Below, piece after piece: positions 49,801 to 61,609 of a stretch of DNA of 64,000 nucleotides. The translations under genes were made by a program, and so were the position numbers. Numbering within the stretch: the first letter of the stretch is position 1; every line of letters begins with the position of its first letter. The stretch covers positions 52,601 through 116,600 of the forward strand of contig NC_092564.1 in the NCBI RefSeq assembly GCF_037975245.1. Direction: 5' to 3'. Source of the DNA: Apostichopus japonicus. Lineage: Eukaryota > Echinodermata > Holothuroidea > Aspidochirotida > Stichopodidae. Below the pieces are notes generated by a model, which made no database searches, was not told the origin of the DNA, and saw nothing but the letters and a program-made list of their open reading frames with translations.

Positions 49801-52660
49801 AGAGGCCATAACACGAAAAATCAAACTAATCAAGAGTAACTTACTCTGAATATATGCAAAAATCTATGTTCAAAACTATCCTCATCACCTTCAAAACCTC
49901 AAGGACTAATTAGAAATTAACATTTTAATATTCGCATCTGAAAACAGCTCTCTGAAAATGCGATTTCAAAACAGGACAATGATGACGTCATGTTAGGAAC
50001 ACAAGTGCCAAGCCCAGGCACATATGGGATGCGCAACGATCATACCGTTACACATACATGCACATTTACACTGAGAGAACAACCACTGTATTATGCTTTA
50101 TCGTTAGAAATTACAAGTTTGTTTTACAACATGTTGTAAAATATCGGAGAGAAATGCTGTTGTGTTGTTGGGGGATGCATAAATGTCATAACTCATGCAA
50201 TTAGCCTTCATCGATGACCGAAGGACGAAATATACACCAAGTTAATGCACAACACCAGTGCCGATTCACTGGGCCTAGCCAGTATACAGCTCGGTAAGTA
50301 GCGAACGCTTCACGGAAGCATACTACGATCCCTCCTTTTTTATGAAATAAAACGAGTGGGCTTTAACAGGTAGACATAAACGAGTCGTTCTTCTGGCAAG
50401 TATTCCACATTAAAACTACTTCGAAGACCAGAACGGGGAACAGGAAACATCCAGTGGGACAAGTGGCGATCCTTTGGAGGGAGCGCGGCCAGTATAAGTG
50501 TTACTACACTGAAGTCGCAATAGACGAAGAGATTCTGTTGTATCATCTAAATTAACAACCCTTCATTGCCCCATTGTATAGTAATAAGCTATGAGGTTAG
50601 CTTCAGAAGAAATGGGTTACATCTTCTTGTGAAAAATCTCAGTGCCCCAATTTATTTCTGGAATATGCTGGGTCAGCTAGTTATAGCAATAATTTCCTAT
50701 TCGTATTCCAGGAAAACCATTTTTTGTTGGGGAGGGAGTGGAGTGATGGGGATGGGTCAAAATGGGTAGTTAAAAAAGATTATATTCCAAAGGGTGTTTA
50801 AATCTCACAGCGATTTATTTTAAACAGTCTCAGATCCAAACATTCACACAACGTAGTTCAAATCTTAAATCATCAAATTTTTTTTCAATATCAGTTGTAG
50901 ACAGTCATTCTGGACTATCTGAAGAAGCCTGTGACCAAACCAACATTAACAACAAATGATTACATTATATGACATAAAAGTAAAATTGTACTTTCCATAG
51001 ACAATATCATTCTTAAATTACACTAATGTAATTTGTGACATCAAAGGAGGTTTAAAGAAAACAACCGACATGAAATTTTTGGCTTTCAGCCTACAAAACA
51101 GATGCATGTCCATCGCTATCAATCGTTGTTGTGACAAATTAATTAGAATAAACCAGAAGCAAATAGAATAAAGGGTAATTTAAACCAAGAAACACTGCAC
51201 AACACTAATCACATGGAACAATGTTACCCACGCACGACGGCACGTACAACACTCACGCGCAACGTGAAACACAGCATCACATGCATTAAAACAATCAAAG
51301 ACCATTTACAGGGTGTACTGCTGAGTTTCTGAAGATAGATTGTTAAACAAACCACCTGCTGCTGAAGAAACAAAGTCTAAACATTCAAGAGTTCTGCTGC
51401 CTCTATTGGTCTTTATTATGACTTTCTGCCAAATATCATTGGTGATATGGATATTTTGGCTTCCAGATTAAAGGTACGAAGCAAACATGTCTGGGAGGTA
51501 AATGCTCCTAAAAAGGTCAATGCCTGTTCCCTTATGCACATAATATATGACATCACGGTCACACCAATACTCGTGTCCAAATGCTTCAAAACATGCCTTT
51601 TCTTTCATTGTTGATGTTGGGTCTGGAAAATAACCATTTCATCCTTAATTAAAAGTCTTGAATTTATATATTAACACTGAGGGAACCCTGATGGAGTGAT
51701 AATCCAACACAATTGTAGAATAGAAAAGGTGTTTCTGGAGGGATATCTCAAGCAAGGCTTCCTATACAATGAGTTTTCTCCTGGCAACTTGAATCCAGTG
51801 TAATGACCATTGGCTGGAAACTCACTTCTGATCCTTTGGACTGCACATGATGGTAGCACAACCCTGACGTGTCTTGCTAGGAACCCCCAGTACCATTGAA
51901 CCTGTTGACCGTAGGCTAAGTATCTGTACTGCCTGGAATTTTTTTTTTTGAAAGTTCAAAATGTATTAATGTTAGCCCATGATGTTCACAATAACAAGCA
52001 GGGATACAATGTACAGTTATGGTTACATTTGTTGTGAATTTACACCAGCTTCCATGTTTCATGAAACATTCTTTTGTTTTAGACAATTGATTTGCAAAAC
52101 TCCAGGCCAAAGTACTAGCCTAGTAATAATAAGTATGAAATAACACATATGCCTACCTAGCATGGCTGTATAATGCAACTTTCATCCCGAGCCAAACTTC
52201 CAGTATGCAACCAACCCTACTACTATATAGAAGTACTACGCACCATACTGTACATGTATGAATACATAGCCAACACACTGTACATGTGGGTTGTAAGTCA
52301 CCGTAACACACCGCACAATACGGTTTAGGTTCTAAATCTGACATTCCACAGGAAATTTCAATCTGATTTCGCGCTGACTTGTTATCGATTGTTTTGTGTA
52401 TTTATGTACACTTGTAATGTGTTCGGAGTAATCAGCGAGAGCCAAATTGTGTTCATATCATGATGTCACATGACGTCATGAGATTAGGAAAATTTTCAGG
52501 TGAACAAACTTTTCAAGCCCGAAGAGGGTAAATTAAATCTCAATTTTCATAGGTCAAAATCAAATTTTTAACTGGCAGAATGGTTGATATATGTTCTAGA
52601 GAGCATGCTTATATGGATCCCAAAAAGACAGGATGTTGAAATATTTGTGTCATGGCCACT
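49801..52660. mobile_element. TTAA-flanked DNA transposon remnant, Kolobok- or piggyBac-type
   Basis: The ends are inverted: left AGAGGCCATAACACGAA, right the reverse complement of AGTGGCCATGACACAAA. TTAA flanks both sides (49797-49800 and 52661-52664), fitting a TTAA target duplication. ATGACGTCATGT occurs about 180-190 bp from both ends. TTAA targets are used by piggyBac and Kolobok superfamilies. The THAP-like fragment inside favours Kolobok, in which THAP domains have been described. Base composition and CpG content differ from the flanking intron. No intact transposase frame is present. Confidence 0.75.
50155..50290 (+). pseudogene. THAP-like zinc-finger fragment inside the transposon
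   Basis: Translation gives KCCCVVGGCINVITHAISLHR, a stop codon, then PKDEIYTKLMH. THAP domains start with a C..C pair near VVGC, followed about 15 residues later by an FHRFPKDE-type motif, which this resembles. The stop sits where the Phe would be. The rest of the domain (Trp, second Cys, His) is not visible. A GTAAGT donor follows at about 50293, so it may be a first exon of a dead transposase gene. Confidence 0.45.
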
Positions 52661-52664
52661 TTAA

Positions 52665-54829
52665 TATTTTTAATCAGAAGCAAATCATTGCAACAATTGC
52701 TCAATATTACAAATAGTATTGGATTGTTAATAATATTTGTTAATTTCTCAAATGTCAAATGTTCCCACCATCATAAGTCATCATTAAACACAATAGCATT
52801 GTATACTAGGTTTGATTGGCAGTTACAGTAATGTCAAGTTGTATCAAACGTGTACATTAGAGTATTTTGGTAATAATTGGACCCCAGTTGAACTCCAGCT
52901 AATATATGTTAATTGCTTCAGTGCCCCAATGATCACCACAGTTAATGAATTTAATCCAATAACCTACAAGATCATTTTAGGGAAATGTTCAGTGAGTATA
53001 AAGATCGGTATGTTCATTTAAATGTTTTTCTTAATAATTTCAACAGAAGAATTGGGCCCTTTTAATGAACACTTCACATGGAAATCCCCATAAGTTTTGT
53101 ATGTGCAATGAAATGATTCACACAGTTAACGTCCATTAAGATTGGTCGTAGAAGAAAACTTTCATAGCAGTATGAACTTGAAGTTGGCTTTCATCATGGT
53201 TGGACTAGTCTGCCAACAGCATTACGTATTGGAGTTGTAATCAAACTGAAGCTAAAGAACAGTTACAAATTGTTTGGTAGTGCGCTATTAAGTAATGATT
53301 TCTCCCACTTAAGTTAGTGTGTCATCTGTAGTGCAATGAATTATACTGATTGGGAAAACTTTGGCTGTAGAATCGGGAAACTTGCATATCCAACAGGTGC
53401 GCATAACTACCACAGTAATTGTCATGCCATTTTCACACATGTTCATTGGTTTCTGATATGAAACACCATGTAAAATATTTTGAAGTAATACCTGTGGTAA
53501 TCCCCCTCCCCCCCCAAAAAAAAAGAAGTCTGCAAGTTTATTTTGTGTAGGAGTGTGTTGGCCAAATATTTTCAGGGTTAAAGGGTGTGGGTAAAAAATA
53601 TTTTTGGGGTGTGGTATGTATATGTACAAACTTTCTCATAGGGTTCCCCACCCCCACCCCCCCCCACACATACCTTCCGGACGTTACAAGGGACAAAAGG
53701 TCACTCAGGAACCTAACAATGTGAGCTGTTTTGAAAAGAGACCCTCATTGTACTACCGCTGTATTTAAAACAAAACTACTGCTGTATTTAAAAAAAAAAT
53801 TAATCAAAGGGATAAACAAATCTGCATATATTTCTCTTTATTTGATTGTTATACATTCTCATCCCTCACTATTTATTGTCAATGGCAGTATCACACAGAT
53901 GGTCATCCATGACAAAAACTGCATCCTTGCGTTTGGACTTATTATGACCACTGTGTAATTGTTTCGACCACATTCTTCCAACTGGCAGTGATTATTTTTT
54001 TTATTTATTCAAAAGGATGTGCAGTGACTCCCAGTACATTGATAGATAAGCACAAATGCATGGATTGAAAATAATGAAGGGATACAAAGTTATTGACCAT
54101 ACAGTTATGATGAAAGTTGTGTCATACAATGAGTGTTTATATTTGGTAACTAAATGCAATGATATACCAGACATGTTAATTACATATTTCCAATATTTGA
54201 ACTCTCATGACTCGATAGCATAAGTTTGATCATTTTACTCTTAAATATTTGTGTTTTGTGTTATGAAGCTAATGCATGATGTGGCTCAGTTTGTCTGTAG
54301 CTGAGAGGAGAATGTATGACTGGCACTTGCTGCAACTTACCATGCTTTCTTGAGATGGCGCAGAAGCTGTTCATCTGGTCTTTCATGGCATTGATATACG
54401 TTCTGTAGTAGGAGAAGTGGTTGTGGTCTACAGAAGGTAATCCTGATTTCATCAAAAATGGTCACAACTTTATGGGATGGGAGCTGAGGTGTACAGTAGT
54501 GGCAGGTGTCATTGCTGCACTTCATAAAAGTTAACCATTTCTGCTAACTCCATAGCAAACTTTAAATTCTTCAACAATATCCGATTTTTGAAGTGTCTTT
54601 GTTTGATTTTTCATGAGTTAGTGAACTTTCATTGCTCATTTGTCCCTTTGTTACAGAGGGTGTTCAGGAAGAGTTCAGTGACTAAATAGCGTTATCATTA
54701 AACTCCATTTCTTTCTTTTGCTGAACAGCTTTGAGTAGATTGTTTTGCTTGAGGGGTGGACCCCCCCCCCATGTATAATAAAACTGACCACGACCTTGGA
54801 TTCCAATCAGGACCTCCATCCACAATTAA
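52665..54829 (+). other. Intron 5, middle part: nothing firm
   Basis: AT-rich DNA with C runs at about 53503-53516, 53648-53666 and 54761-54770. A weak exon-like stretch at 52922-52991 was not accepted. No transposon termini were seen. Confidence 0.45.
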
Positions 54830-56326
54830 AAGACACTTTGTTTTGACCATAGCTATTTCTTTTTTCCTCTTCTTAAGAAGCCTACTCTCCCACCGGAATT
54901 GAATAATCTCAGACTGGTGTGTAACCTCCAATTTATCTCCAAGCTTGTGGAGAAAGTTGTAGTGAATCAAGTTTTGCAACATTGTAATCGTCATTGCCCT
55001 TTACCTGTATTTCAGTCTGCATATAGACAGCACTATTCCACTGAGACTGCCTTGCTCAAGATTCATTCAGAAATCATGCAGTCTATTGATAAACAAAATG
55101 TTGTGCTTATGGTACTTCTATACCTCAGTTTTTCCTTGGATACGGTAGATCATTCTGTTTGGGTGAACATTTTAGAACATGACTTCAGTATTAAGAACAC
55201 TGCTCTCAACTGCTTCATCAATTACCTTGGGACCAGGTCACAGTTTGTTTTGCTAGATGGTGTGTATTCTGAGGAAATCCCTGTCAAGCATGGAGTTCCA
55301 CAAGGCTTGTGTCTAGGTCTGCTGTGTTTCACGCTGTACACTAAATCTCTATTCAAAGTCATTTCTACACATCTGGACACAGGTTTTGCTTATGCTGATG
55401 ATACTCAGTTGATTCACAGCTTTAAAACTCAGCATAACCCCACAGAAATTGATGCTTTCAATCTTATGCAAAATTGTATCTCTGATATTAGGGATTGGAT
55501 AACTGCTGATAAATTGAAGCTGAACGATAGTAAAACTGAGTTCATTACTCTCGGGACTCCAGTCCAGCTCACAAAGGTTGTCAATAAGTCTATCAAAGTT
55601 GGTGGTGCTTCCATTGCTTCTTGTGATCAAGTCCGCAACCTCGGGGTTATTTGCGACAAACACATGAAATTGGATAAACATATCAGTAAAGTTTGCAAGA
55701 CTGGTTTCTATTATATTTTTAATCTAAAGAAGATTAGGAAACATATGTCTTCTAGAACTATGAGCACCTTGGTTCATTCATTTATTCATAGCCATTTGGA
55801 TTGTTGCAATAGTTTGCTCCATGGTATTCCAGGGTATCTGATTCAGAGACTGCAATGTCTGCAGAACAGTGCAGCCAGGCTTGTTGTAGACTGCTATGAC
55901 TTCAACACACCATCGTTGAGTATCCTCCATTCTTTGCACCGGTTGCCTGTTGAATTCAGAATAAAGTTCTAAGTACTGCTCCTGGTGTATAAGTGCATTC
56001 ATGGAATGGCACCCGCCTATTTGTAAGATGATCTGTCCTTCCAGGTTAATAATCGTTATACCTTGCGTTCTAGCAATACACTCACTCTTACTGTTCCCAG
56101 AACTAAACTGAAAACCTATGGCGACTGTGCCTTTCAATCAGCCCGGCCCAAGCTCTGGAATGGTCTGCCCATATCTGTGCGGAGTTCTCCCACTCTCAGT
56201 CAGTTCAAGTCTTGTTTGAAGACTCATTTTTTCAAGTTGGCGTTCTATTAGGGTTGTACAGTGCTATTGAATACTTTGTAGATTTTAGCGCTTTATAAGT
56301 TCATTTATTATTATTATCATTATTAC
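54830..56326 (+). pseudogene. CR1/L2-like non-LTR retrotransposon, 5' truncated, RT domain readable
   Basis: One frame is open from about 54840 to 55972 and continues past two stops (TAA at 55970, TAA at 56024) to 56251. RT blocks in order are LLKKPTLPPE, FQSAYRQHYSTETALLKIH, motif A region SFSLDTVDH, HGVPQGLCLGLLCFTLYT, catalytic GFAYADDTQLI (YADD at 55391-55402) and the late block LDCCNSLLHGIPGYLI. The first Asp of motif A is Tyr (TAC) here. The C-terminal block ARPKLWNGLPI and a TTATTATTATCATTATTA tail at about 56305-56326 mark the 3' end. The endonuclease part is missing, and the element cannot be active. Confidence 0.92.
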
Positions 56327-56901
56327 TGACCAAACCATGTTTTGTGCACAGCCATATGGTAGACTTTGGTACAAAAGCTGTAAACCTTTGCACTGCAAAA
56401 GTAACCTTGCAAGGAAATGATGTTCAACAAAGAATTGTAGAATTGTGTGCGATGATTACCAGAAGATATAAGAATGTTTGTGACAGATTATTAGCCAACT
56501 AAATCATCTTAAATTATAGGGAAAACCGGATAAATCCTTTGTAGCTAAACATGTGTACTGAATGCAGCTGTAAAGTATTTCTGAACCTGTAGGCACATTA
56601 CACCTACACTATAAATGATAAGTGGATTTAGGTTTTGTCAAGTGTAGAACGATGAGCAATGGTGACATCATTGCGGCACTTGGTTTCGGGGACTGCAGTG
56701 GCGCTATCATTTGCAAGCTACACTGCAGCAAGGGAAGTTAAATTTCTGAAAGAAAAATAGCGATTTAGTTGGAAATTTTCTGTTGAAGTAGCAAGTTAGC
56801 AGTATTTTGGACAGTTAAAACGTTACAGAATTCCCTAACTAGTTCTTCTTCATAATATGTTTTTCAGATATTTGTTATTTGAGATACTTTTGTAATCACA
56901 G

Positions 56902-57006
56902 CCATACATAAAGTCTGTACACATTCCTGTGTATTGTATCAAGGCCAAGCTTAGAGTGAGCTGTGATCAATCGGACCAGTGTGCCCCACTGGCATCATGT
57001 CTTGAC
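56902..57006 (+). CDS. Candidate exon: strand segment of a later module
   Basis: Flanked by TTTGTAATCACAG and GAC|GTAAGT, phase 0 to 0, 35 codons, and open only in this frame. Its first ten residues (PYIKSVHIPV) align with the start of exon 5 (MDIQAVNFPI), followed by four Cys in 18 residues (SCDQSDQC, then SCLD). It agrees in phase with exon 5 upstream. If real, at least the middle parts of module 2 between them are unaccounted for. Confidence 0.5.
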
Positions 57007-58242
57007 GTAAGTCAGTGTTAGATTCAATTTTTCTGGCAGGACGGGCCAACATGTCAAGCACTCTATCCCAGAAACTAAAATTCATCACAGGGCAAGGCTT
57101 AGGGCTATACAAAAAAAAAAAATGATATGACTGGAAGGACTGGATCCCATTTTCAATAAAAAAAAACTTTTAAGATTGTAACATTCTAATTGTGGTGACA
57201 GAATTTTCAATACGATGAAATGATCATGGAATGGGAAGGTTTCTTCAAAACAATGACAGAGAGTTTCATTGAAGGTCAGGACAGTTGAAATGAGAGTTAC
57301 GATGCTGTAGCATAGGCCATACTTCTCGTCTAACAGTGACAGAAGACTAGGCCTAGCCGAAAATGTTGAACGGTTCCAGCCACATGATACATTAACATAC
57401 AAACTCAGATCATCCAGGAAAGTTTATTTCAATGCTGTTCCAAAGAGTCCTATTTGCATTGATAACCAAAAGCCTAAATCAGTTTAAAGCCTATTGTCAT
57501 CCTAACTAAAGGTACAGTACAGTAGCTAGAAACCACTGTTCATTCTGGAAGCACCTAAACTTCTCAAGCAGACTCACATTTCATATTGGGGAAGACGGCC
57601 AGAGGGAGAAGCTGTAGTCTGCTGGTTAAGTAGACGCAGACACGTTGTGCTGACAGTGATGATCAGATTTGGTCCCTTACTGAACAAGTACAGCTTTGGT
57701 GAATCAAGTAGTTGGGTGGTAGGTGCCCCCATATATATATTACCATTCTAACAGTTTTGTTGTAGATTATAGGATGCATGAGTTCATTTATGGTCATTCC
57801 CTGATAAGTTTGTCAAACTCAAGTGAGTTCAGCTTTGATGAATCTTCTACTTAACAAATAGATTCCTCAAAATGAGATCTTGAAATCAGCAGTGGTGAAG
57901 CTCTGAAAACTTTGAGCAGTCAGTTTGCACCCATTGGGGACAATTTGGCTATACTGTACTTTCATGTCCCACTTGAAAGCACTAGTAATACAGTATTGTC
58001 AGTATGAGCAGTATGAATATCATGTTTCTGTCAGATAAAGGTTAGGAACTGTTTGTATTGTTAGTAATAGTGCTTTCAAACATGGAATGGGTGTTTTGCA
58101 AAGATTGACTGTTAGAAATGGGGGGGGGGGAATAATTTGGTAGATGATTTTATTTGATATGGATGCCATAAATATACATTATGTTGCAATTTGTTGTTAG
58201 TGTTTTCAATGATTTCCACACACATGGTTGTTTTCTCTGCAG
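57007..58242 (+). other. Intron: nothing recognised
   Basis: AT-rich with A runs near 57109 and 57159 and a G run near 58120-58130. No repeat family member or exon was identified. Confidence 0.45.
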
Positions 58243-58282
58243 ATGAAGCAGATGAATTTTCCATTGAAAAATGTAGATATAG
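58243..58282 (+). CDS. Candidate micro-exon
   Basis: TTTTCTCTGCAG precedes and ATAG|GTAATC follows, phase 0 to 1, with 13 codons. The peptide MKQMNFPLKNVDI resembles the opening of exon 5 (Met, then NFP plus a hydrophobic). The phase 1 end would suit an exon like exon 2 next. Its shortness keeps confidence low. Confidence 0.4.
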
Positions 58283-58850
58283 GTAATCTCTTTTGTCTTA
58301 CTCAAATATGTATCCAATCAATAATTCAAGCTTTGAACCAATGTTCATAAAGTCAGTCATTGGAACATCCCTGCAATAGTTCATCAAAGCTTGATAAGAT
58401 AAATTTGACAATACATGTACCAAGTCATCATCCTACTTTTGGGATTTCTTCATTCACATACCATTGTCAGTACTTCCTATTTTGGTAATTGCCAAAATAT
58501 TTGTAATATCCTTCTATATCTCTTGAGCATTCATTTCCATAACATAGTAAGATTACATCCATAAGTAATTATGATCTCATGTACCATTTTTGAACTGTTC
58601 ACTTATTCCATCCATTGTATACCCTACATAGTATTTTATATCAGGAGTATATACCTTTACTGATATGATATTTCTTCATGTAGAGTAAAAGAAGAAAGAG
58701 AATAAGAGTATAGACAATCACTACCATTATAATTGCCTCTAAAGATTGAACAGTGCACATCCTCCAGTTTTTTCTTACTTTTTCTTCATCTTTCCTGACA
58801 CGTATTTGTATCCAGTTAGAAAGTCTTTCTTAAGAATATTTTATGCCACT
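58283..58850 (+). other. Intron: nothing recognised before the minisatellite
   Basis: AT-rich DNA. TTTGTATCCAG at 58805-58815 would be a usable phase 1 acceptor leading into the minisatellite frame. Confidence 0.4.
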
Positions 58851-59942
58851 GGGCCTAGTCACTTATATCCCACAGTGTCTGCTCATTCACAAGCATTACA
58901 CACAGGGCCTAGTCACGTATATCCCACAGTGTCTGCCCATTCACAAGCATTACACACAGGGCCTAGTCACGTATATCCCACAGTGTCTGCCCATTCACAA
59001 GCATTACACACAGGGCCTAGTCACGTATATCCCACAGTGTCTGCCCATTCACAAGCATTACACACAGGGCCTAGTCACTTATATCCCACAGTGTCTGCCC
59101 ATTCACAAGCATTACTTACAGGGCCTAGTCACTTATATCCCACAGTGTCTACCCATTCACAAGCATTACTTACAGGGCCTAGTCACTTATATCCAACAGT
59201 GTCTGCCCATTCACAAGCATTACACACAGGGCCTAGTCACTTATATCCAACAGTGTCTGCCCATTCACAAGCATTACACACAGGGCCTAGTCACTTATAT
59301 CCCACAGTGTCTGCCCATTCACAAGCATTACACACAGGGCCTAGTCACTTATATCCAACAGTGTCTGCCCATTCACAAGCATTACACACAGGGCCTAGTC
59401 ACTTATATCCAACAGTGTCTGCCCATTCACAAGCATTACACACAGGGCCTAGTCACTTATATCCCACGGTGTCTGCCCATTCACGAGCACTACACACAGG
59501 GCCTAGTCACTTATATCCCATTGTGTCTGCCCATTCACGAGCATTACACACAGGGCCTAGTCACTTATATCCAACAGTGTCTGCCCATTCACGAGCATTA
59601 CACACAGGGCCTAGTCACTTATATCCCACGGTGTCTGCCCATTCACGAGCACTACACACAGGGCCTAGTCACTTATATCCCTCAGTGTCTGCCCATTCAC
59701 ATGCATTACAACCAGGGCTTAGTCACTTATATCCCACAGTGTCTGCCCATTCACAAGCATTACACACAGGGCCTAGTCACTTATATCCAACAGTGTCTGC
59801 CCATTCACGAGCATTACACACAGGGCCTAGTCACTTATATCCCATTGTGTCTGCCCATTCACGAGCATTACACATAGGGCCTAGTCACTTATATCCCTCA
59901 GTGTCTGCCTATTCACAAGCATTACATAAAGGGCCTAGTCAC
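58851..59942. repeat. 54-bp minisatellite, about 20 units
   Basis: Twenty units of 54 bp plus a 12-bp remnant read gggcctagtcacttatatcc, cacagtgtctgcccattcac, aagcattacacaca with point changes only. Because 54 is a multiple of three, two plus-strand frames stay open (18-residue repeats GPSHLYPTVSAHSQALHT and QGLVTYIPQCLPIHKHYT). Variants group in blocks: CGTATAT in units 2-4 and CACGAGCA in units 12-15 and 18-19. This points to block duplication. Confidence 0.95.
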
Positions 59943-60369
59943 TGAAATCCCATGGGTGTCTGACTTTATATGCACTTTACCAAGCACTTCGTAAGGGGGA
60001 TCATCCTTTAAATAATTCCTTGAATGCTGAAGTTGGGATTAAGTTCAGTTAATGCCCATGAGTTTGGCACCTGGTGGTGTTGGCATGTTGAACATCATGA
60101 GCCTTTCTGTAACTATTTTATTGAACTCTATTTTAAATTTTAAATTTAAATCAATTTGCCCTTTTGAATTGTCAGGTTTATGTAGTTTACATGTTATGAA
60201 GAACACCTTGTGTAAAGTGCAGAAATGGCAAAGGCTTAGCTTGGATGAGGTCAATTCTTGGAATGTTAATCCACCATATTAAGTGTCAAAACAATATTAA
60301 ACTTGGTGAAAGAGAGGTAAATTTTTGAAAGTCTTGCAACATTATAATGGCATATTTCAATCTTAGATT
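59943..60369 (+). other. Intron: nothing recognised
   Basis: AT-rich; open frames of 69-76 codons on both strands mirror each other and have no domain signal. Confidence 0.45.
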
Positions 60370-60920
60370 CCCCATTGATTGTGAGTACAAACACCACATC
60401 AAAACTTGTTTGAGATCCAAGATCATTTGTGATCAACATTGATCAAAGTCTGAAGAACTTGTAAACATGTTTACTCAAGCAGTGCATCTTGGTTGCAATT
60501 CATAAACTTCATAACTCAAAACTAAATTTGATAAAATGTGTTACCTGTACTAGGTATTTTAAACTAGTTTAGTGAGTAAGAGAACTGTATTGTTTTCTGT
60601 GAAAGTCAAATGTCATTTGAGGTGAACAAAAGTCTGAAAACCTACATGTTAAATTCCAAAGGTTAAACTTGGTGTGTACATCCAAATATAGTTAGTGCAA
60701 AATCTGATTATTTCTTATGGTTGCGAAGGTTTATTTGTGCTGGAAAAATTTGGAAAAAACTAACACACAAACTACTAAAGTTAAAGCATGAAGGAACATT
60801 ACACATGACATGTAGGTCCTCAAGAACCTTGCCAGACCTTATGTGAAGAGATACTGCTGAATGTACTCATATGTGGCAAGGAATCACTACACTCAGTGGC
60901 CTTCTGGTTTACCAATTTCA
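60370..60920. repeat. Dispersed AGGTCA-rich repeat, copy 6 (with 3' end)
   Basis: Eroded units are followed by the family 3' end GGCAAGGAATCACTACACTCAGTGGCCTTCTGGTT at about 60869-60909. The TG-rich head is not seen. Confidence 0.65.
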
Positions 60921-61421
60921 TTTATAGCTTTGGCATTTGGTATGATGCCCATACACCACCATTGAAAGGCTTTAACAGCTCATCTGAGGATCTGCATGAT
61001 TTCATGAACTCCTCATAATATCTTTATAGATGTATATCTATGCAACACAACATCACATTATAGTACCTTTGATTGTTCATGCTAAAATGAAGATTTTGAT
61101 GTTAAAAACTTTACAGCCACACCAGAAGTATAACTTCATAGACATATTTCTTGGCATTCTACAGTGTGTATCATTGGCAATGAGTGTCATTCCACCTTCC
61201 TTTTGTGTTATGCCAGTTTAATTGTCAACATAATAAATGTGTTGATCCTAAAACTGATCTTAACACTCCCCTTTTCTTTCTTTTATCACTGCCTAGTATG
61301 GCAACTTTACCAGTGACTTCATTCACCATTTGCCTATGCAGGCCGTCATTATTATGACAGCATCCACATTGTGATGTCAATATATATTTCTTACTTTCTT
61401 TTCCTCCCCACTCTCAATTAG
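60921..61421 (+). other. Intron: nothing recognised
   Basis: The exon expected here on phase grounds (phase 1 to 0, Cys-rich) was searched for by eye and not found. Several AG acceptor-like sites occur but lack matching open frames and donors. Confidence 0.45.
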
Positions 61422-61557
61422 TTCCCAGTCACAGTTAAATCAGGTTTGGAGGTTGACAGTTGCAGCAACCCTGTTTCCTTGATAGCAAGTGCCCAGAGCA
61501 GTGCTTTAAATCTGGACTGGACACAAGTTTTTACTCATTCAGAAGTCGTCCATGTTG
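61422..61557 (+). CDS. Exon: middle part of a later module
   Basis: Bounded by CTCTCAATTAG and GTTG|GTGAGC, phase 0 to 1, 45 codons and a split Gly, and open in this frame only. It follows the layout of exon 3: a Ser-Cys-Ser-Asn-Pro turn in place of Pro-Cys-Asp-Asp-Pro-Pro, a strand VSLIASA, then WTQVFTHSEVVHVG matching FEQTVTQDSTYLIPG. The identical phase pair supports duplication from a common ancestor. Confidence 0.75.
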
Positions 61558-61609
61558 GTGAGCCTTACTGTCTTTGATTCATTGTTGAAGCTGAAGGAAT
61601 CTGCCCAGT

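Noticed and set aside
52922-52991. Exon-like stretch between CTTCAG and TCA|GTGAGT
   Set aside because: Open only in phase 2, which agrees with neither exon 5 nor the next candidate, and its peptide does not resemble any module part.
53309-53629. 106-codon minus-strand frame
   Set aside because: It crosses a C/G homopolymer run (Gly repeat) and has low-complexity sequence.
55349-56137. Minus-strand frames of 61-119 codons
   Set aside because: They are antisense shadows of the retrotransposon RT frame.
58851-59942. CRISPR-like look of regularly spaced repeats
   Set aside because: The whole 54-bp unit is repeated, with no unique spacers, and the context is a eukaryotic intron.
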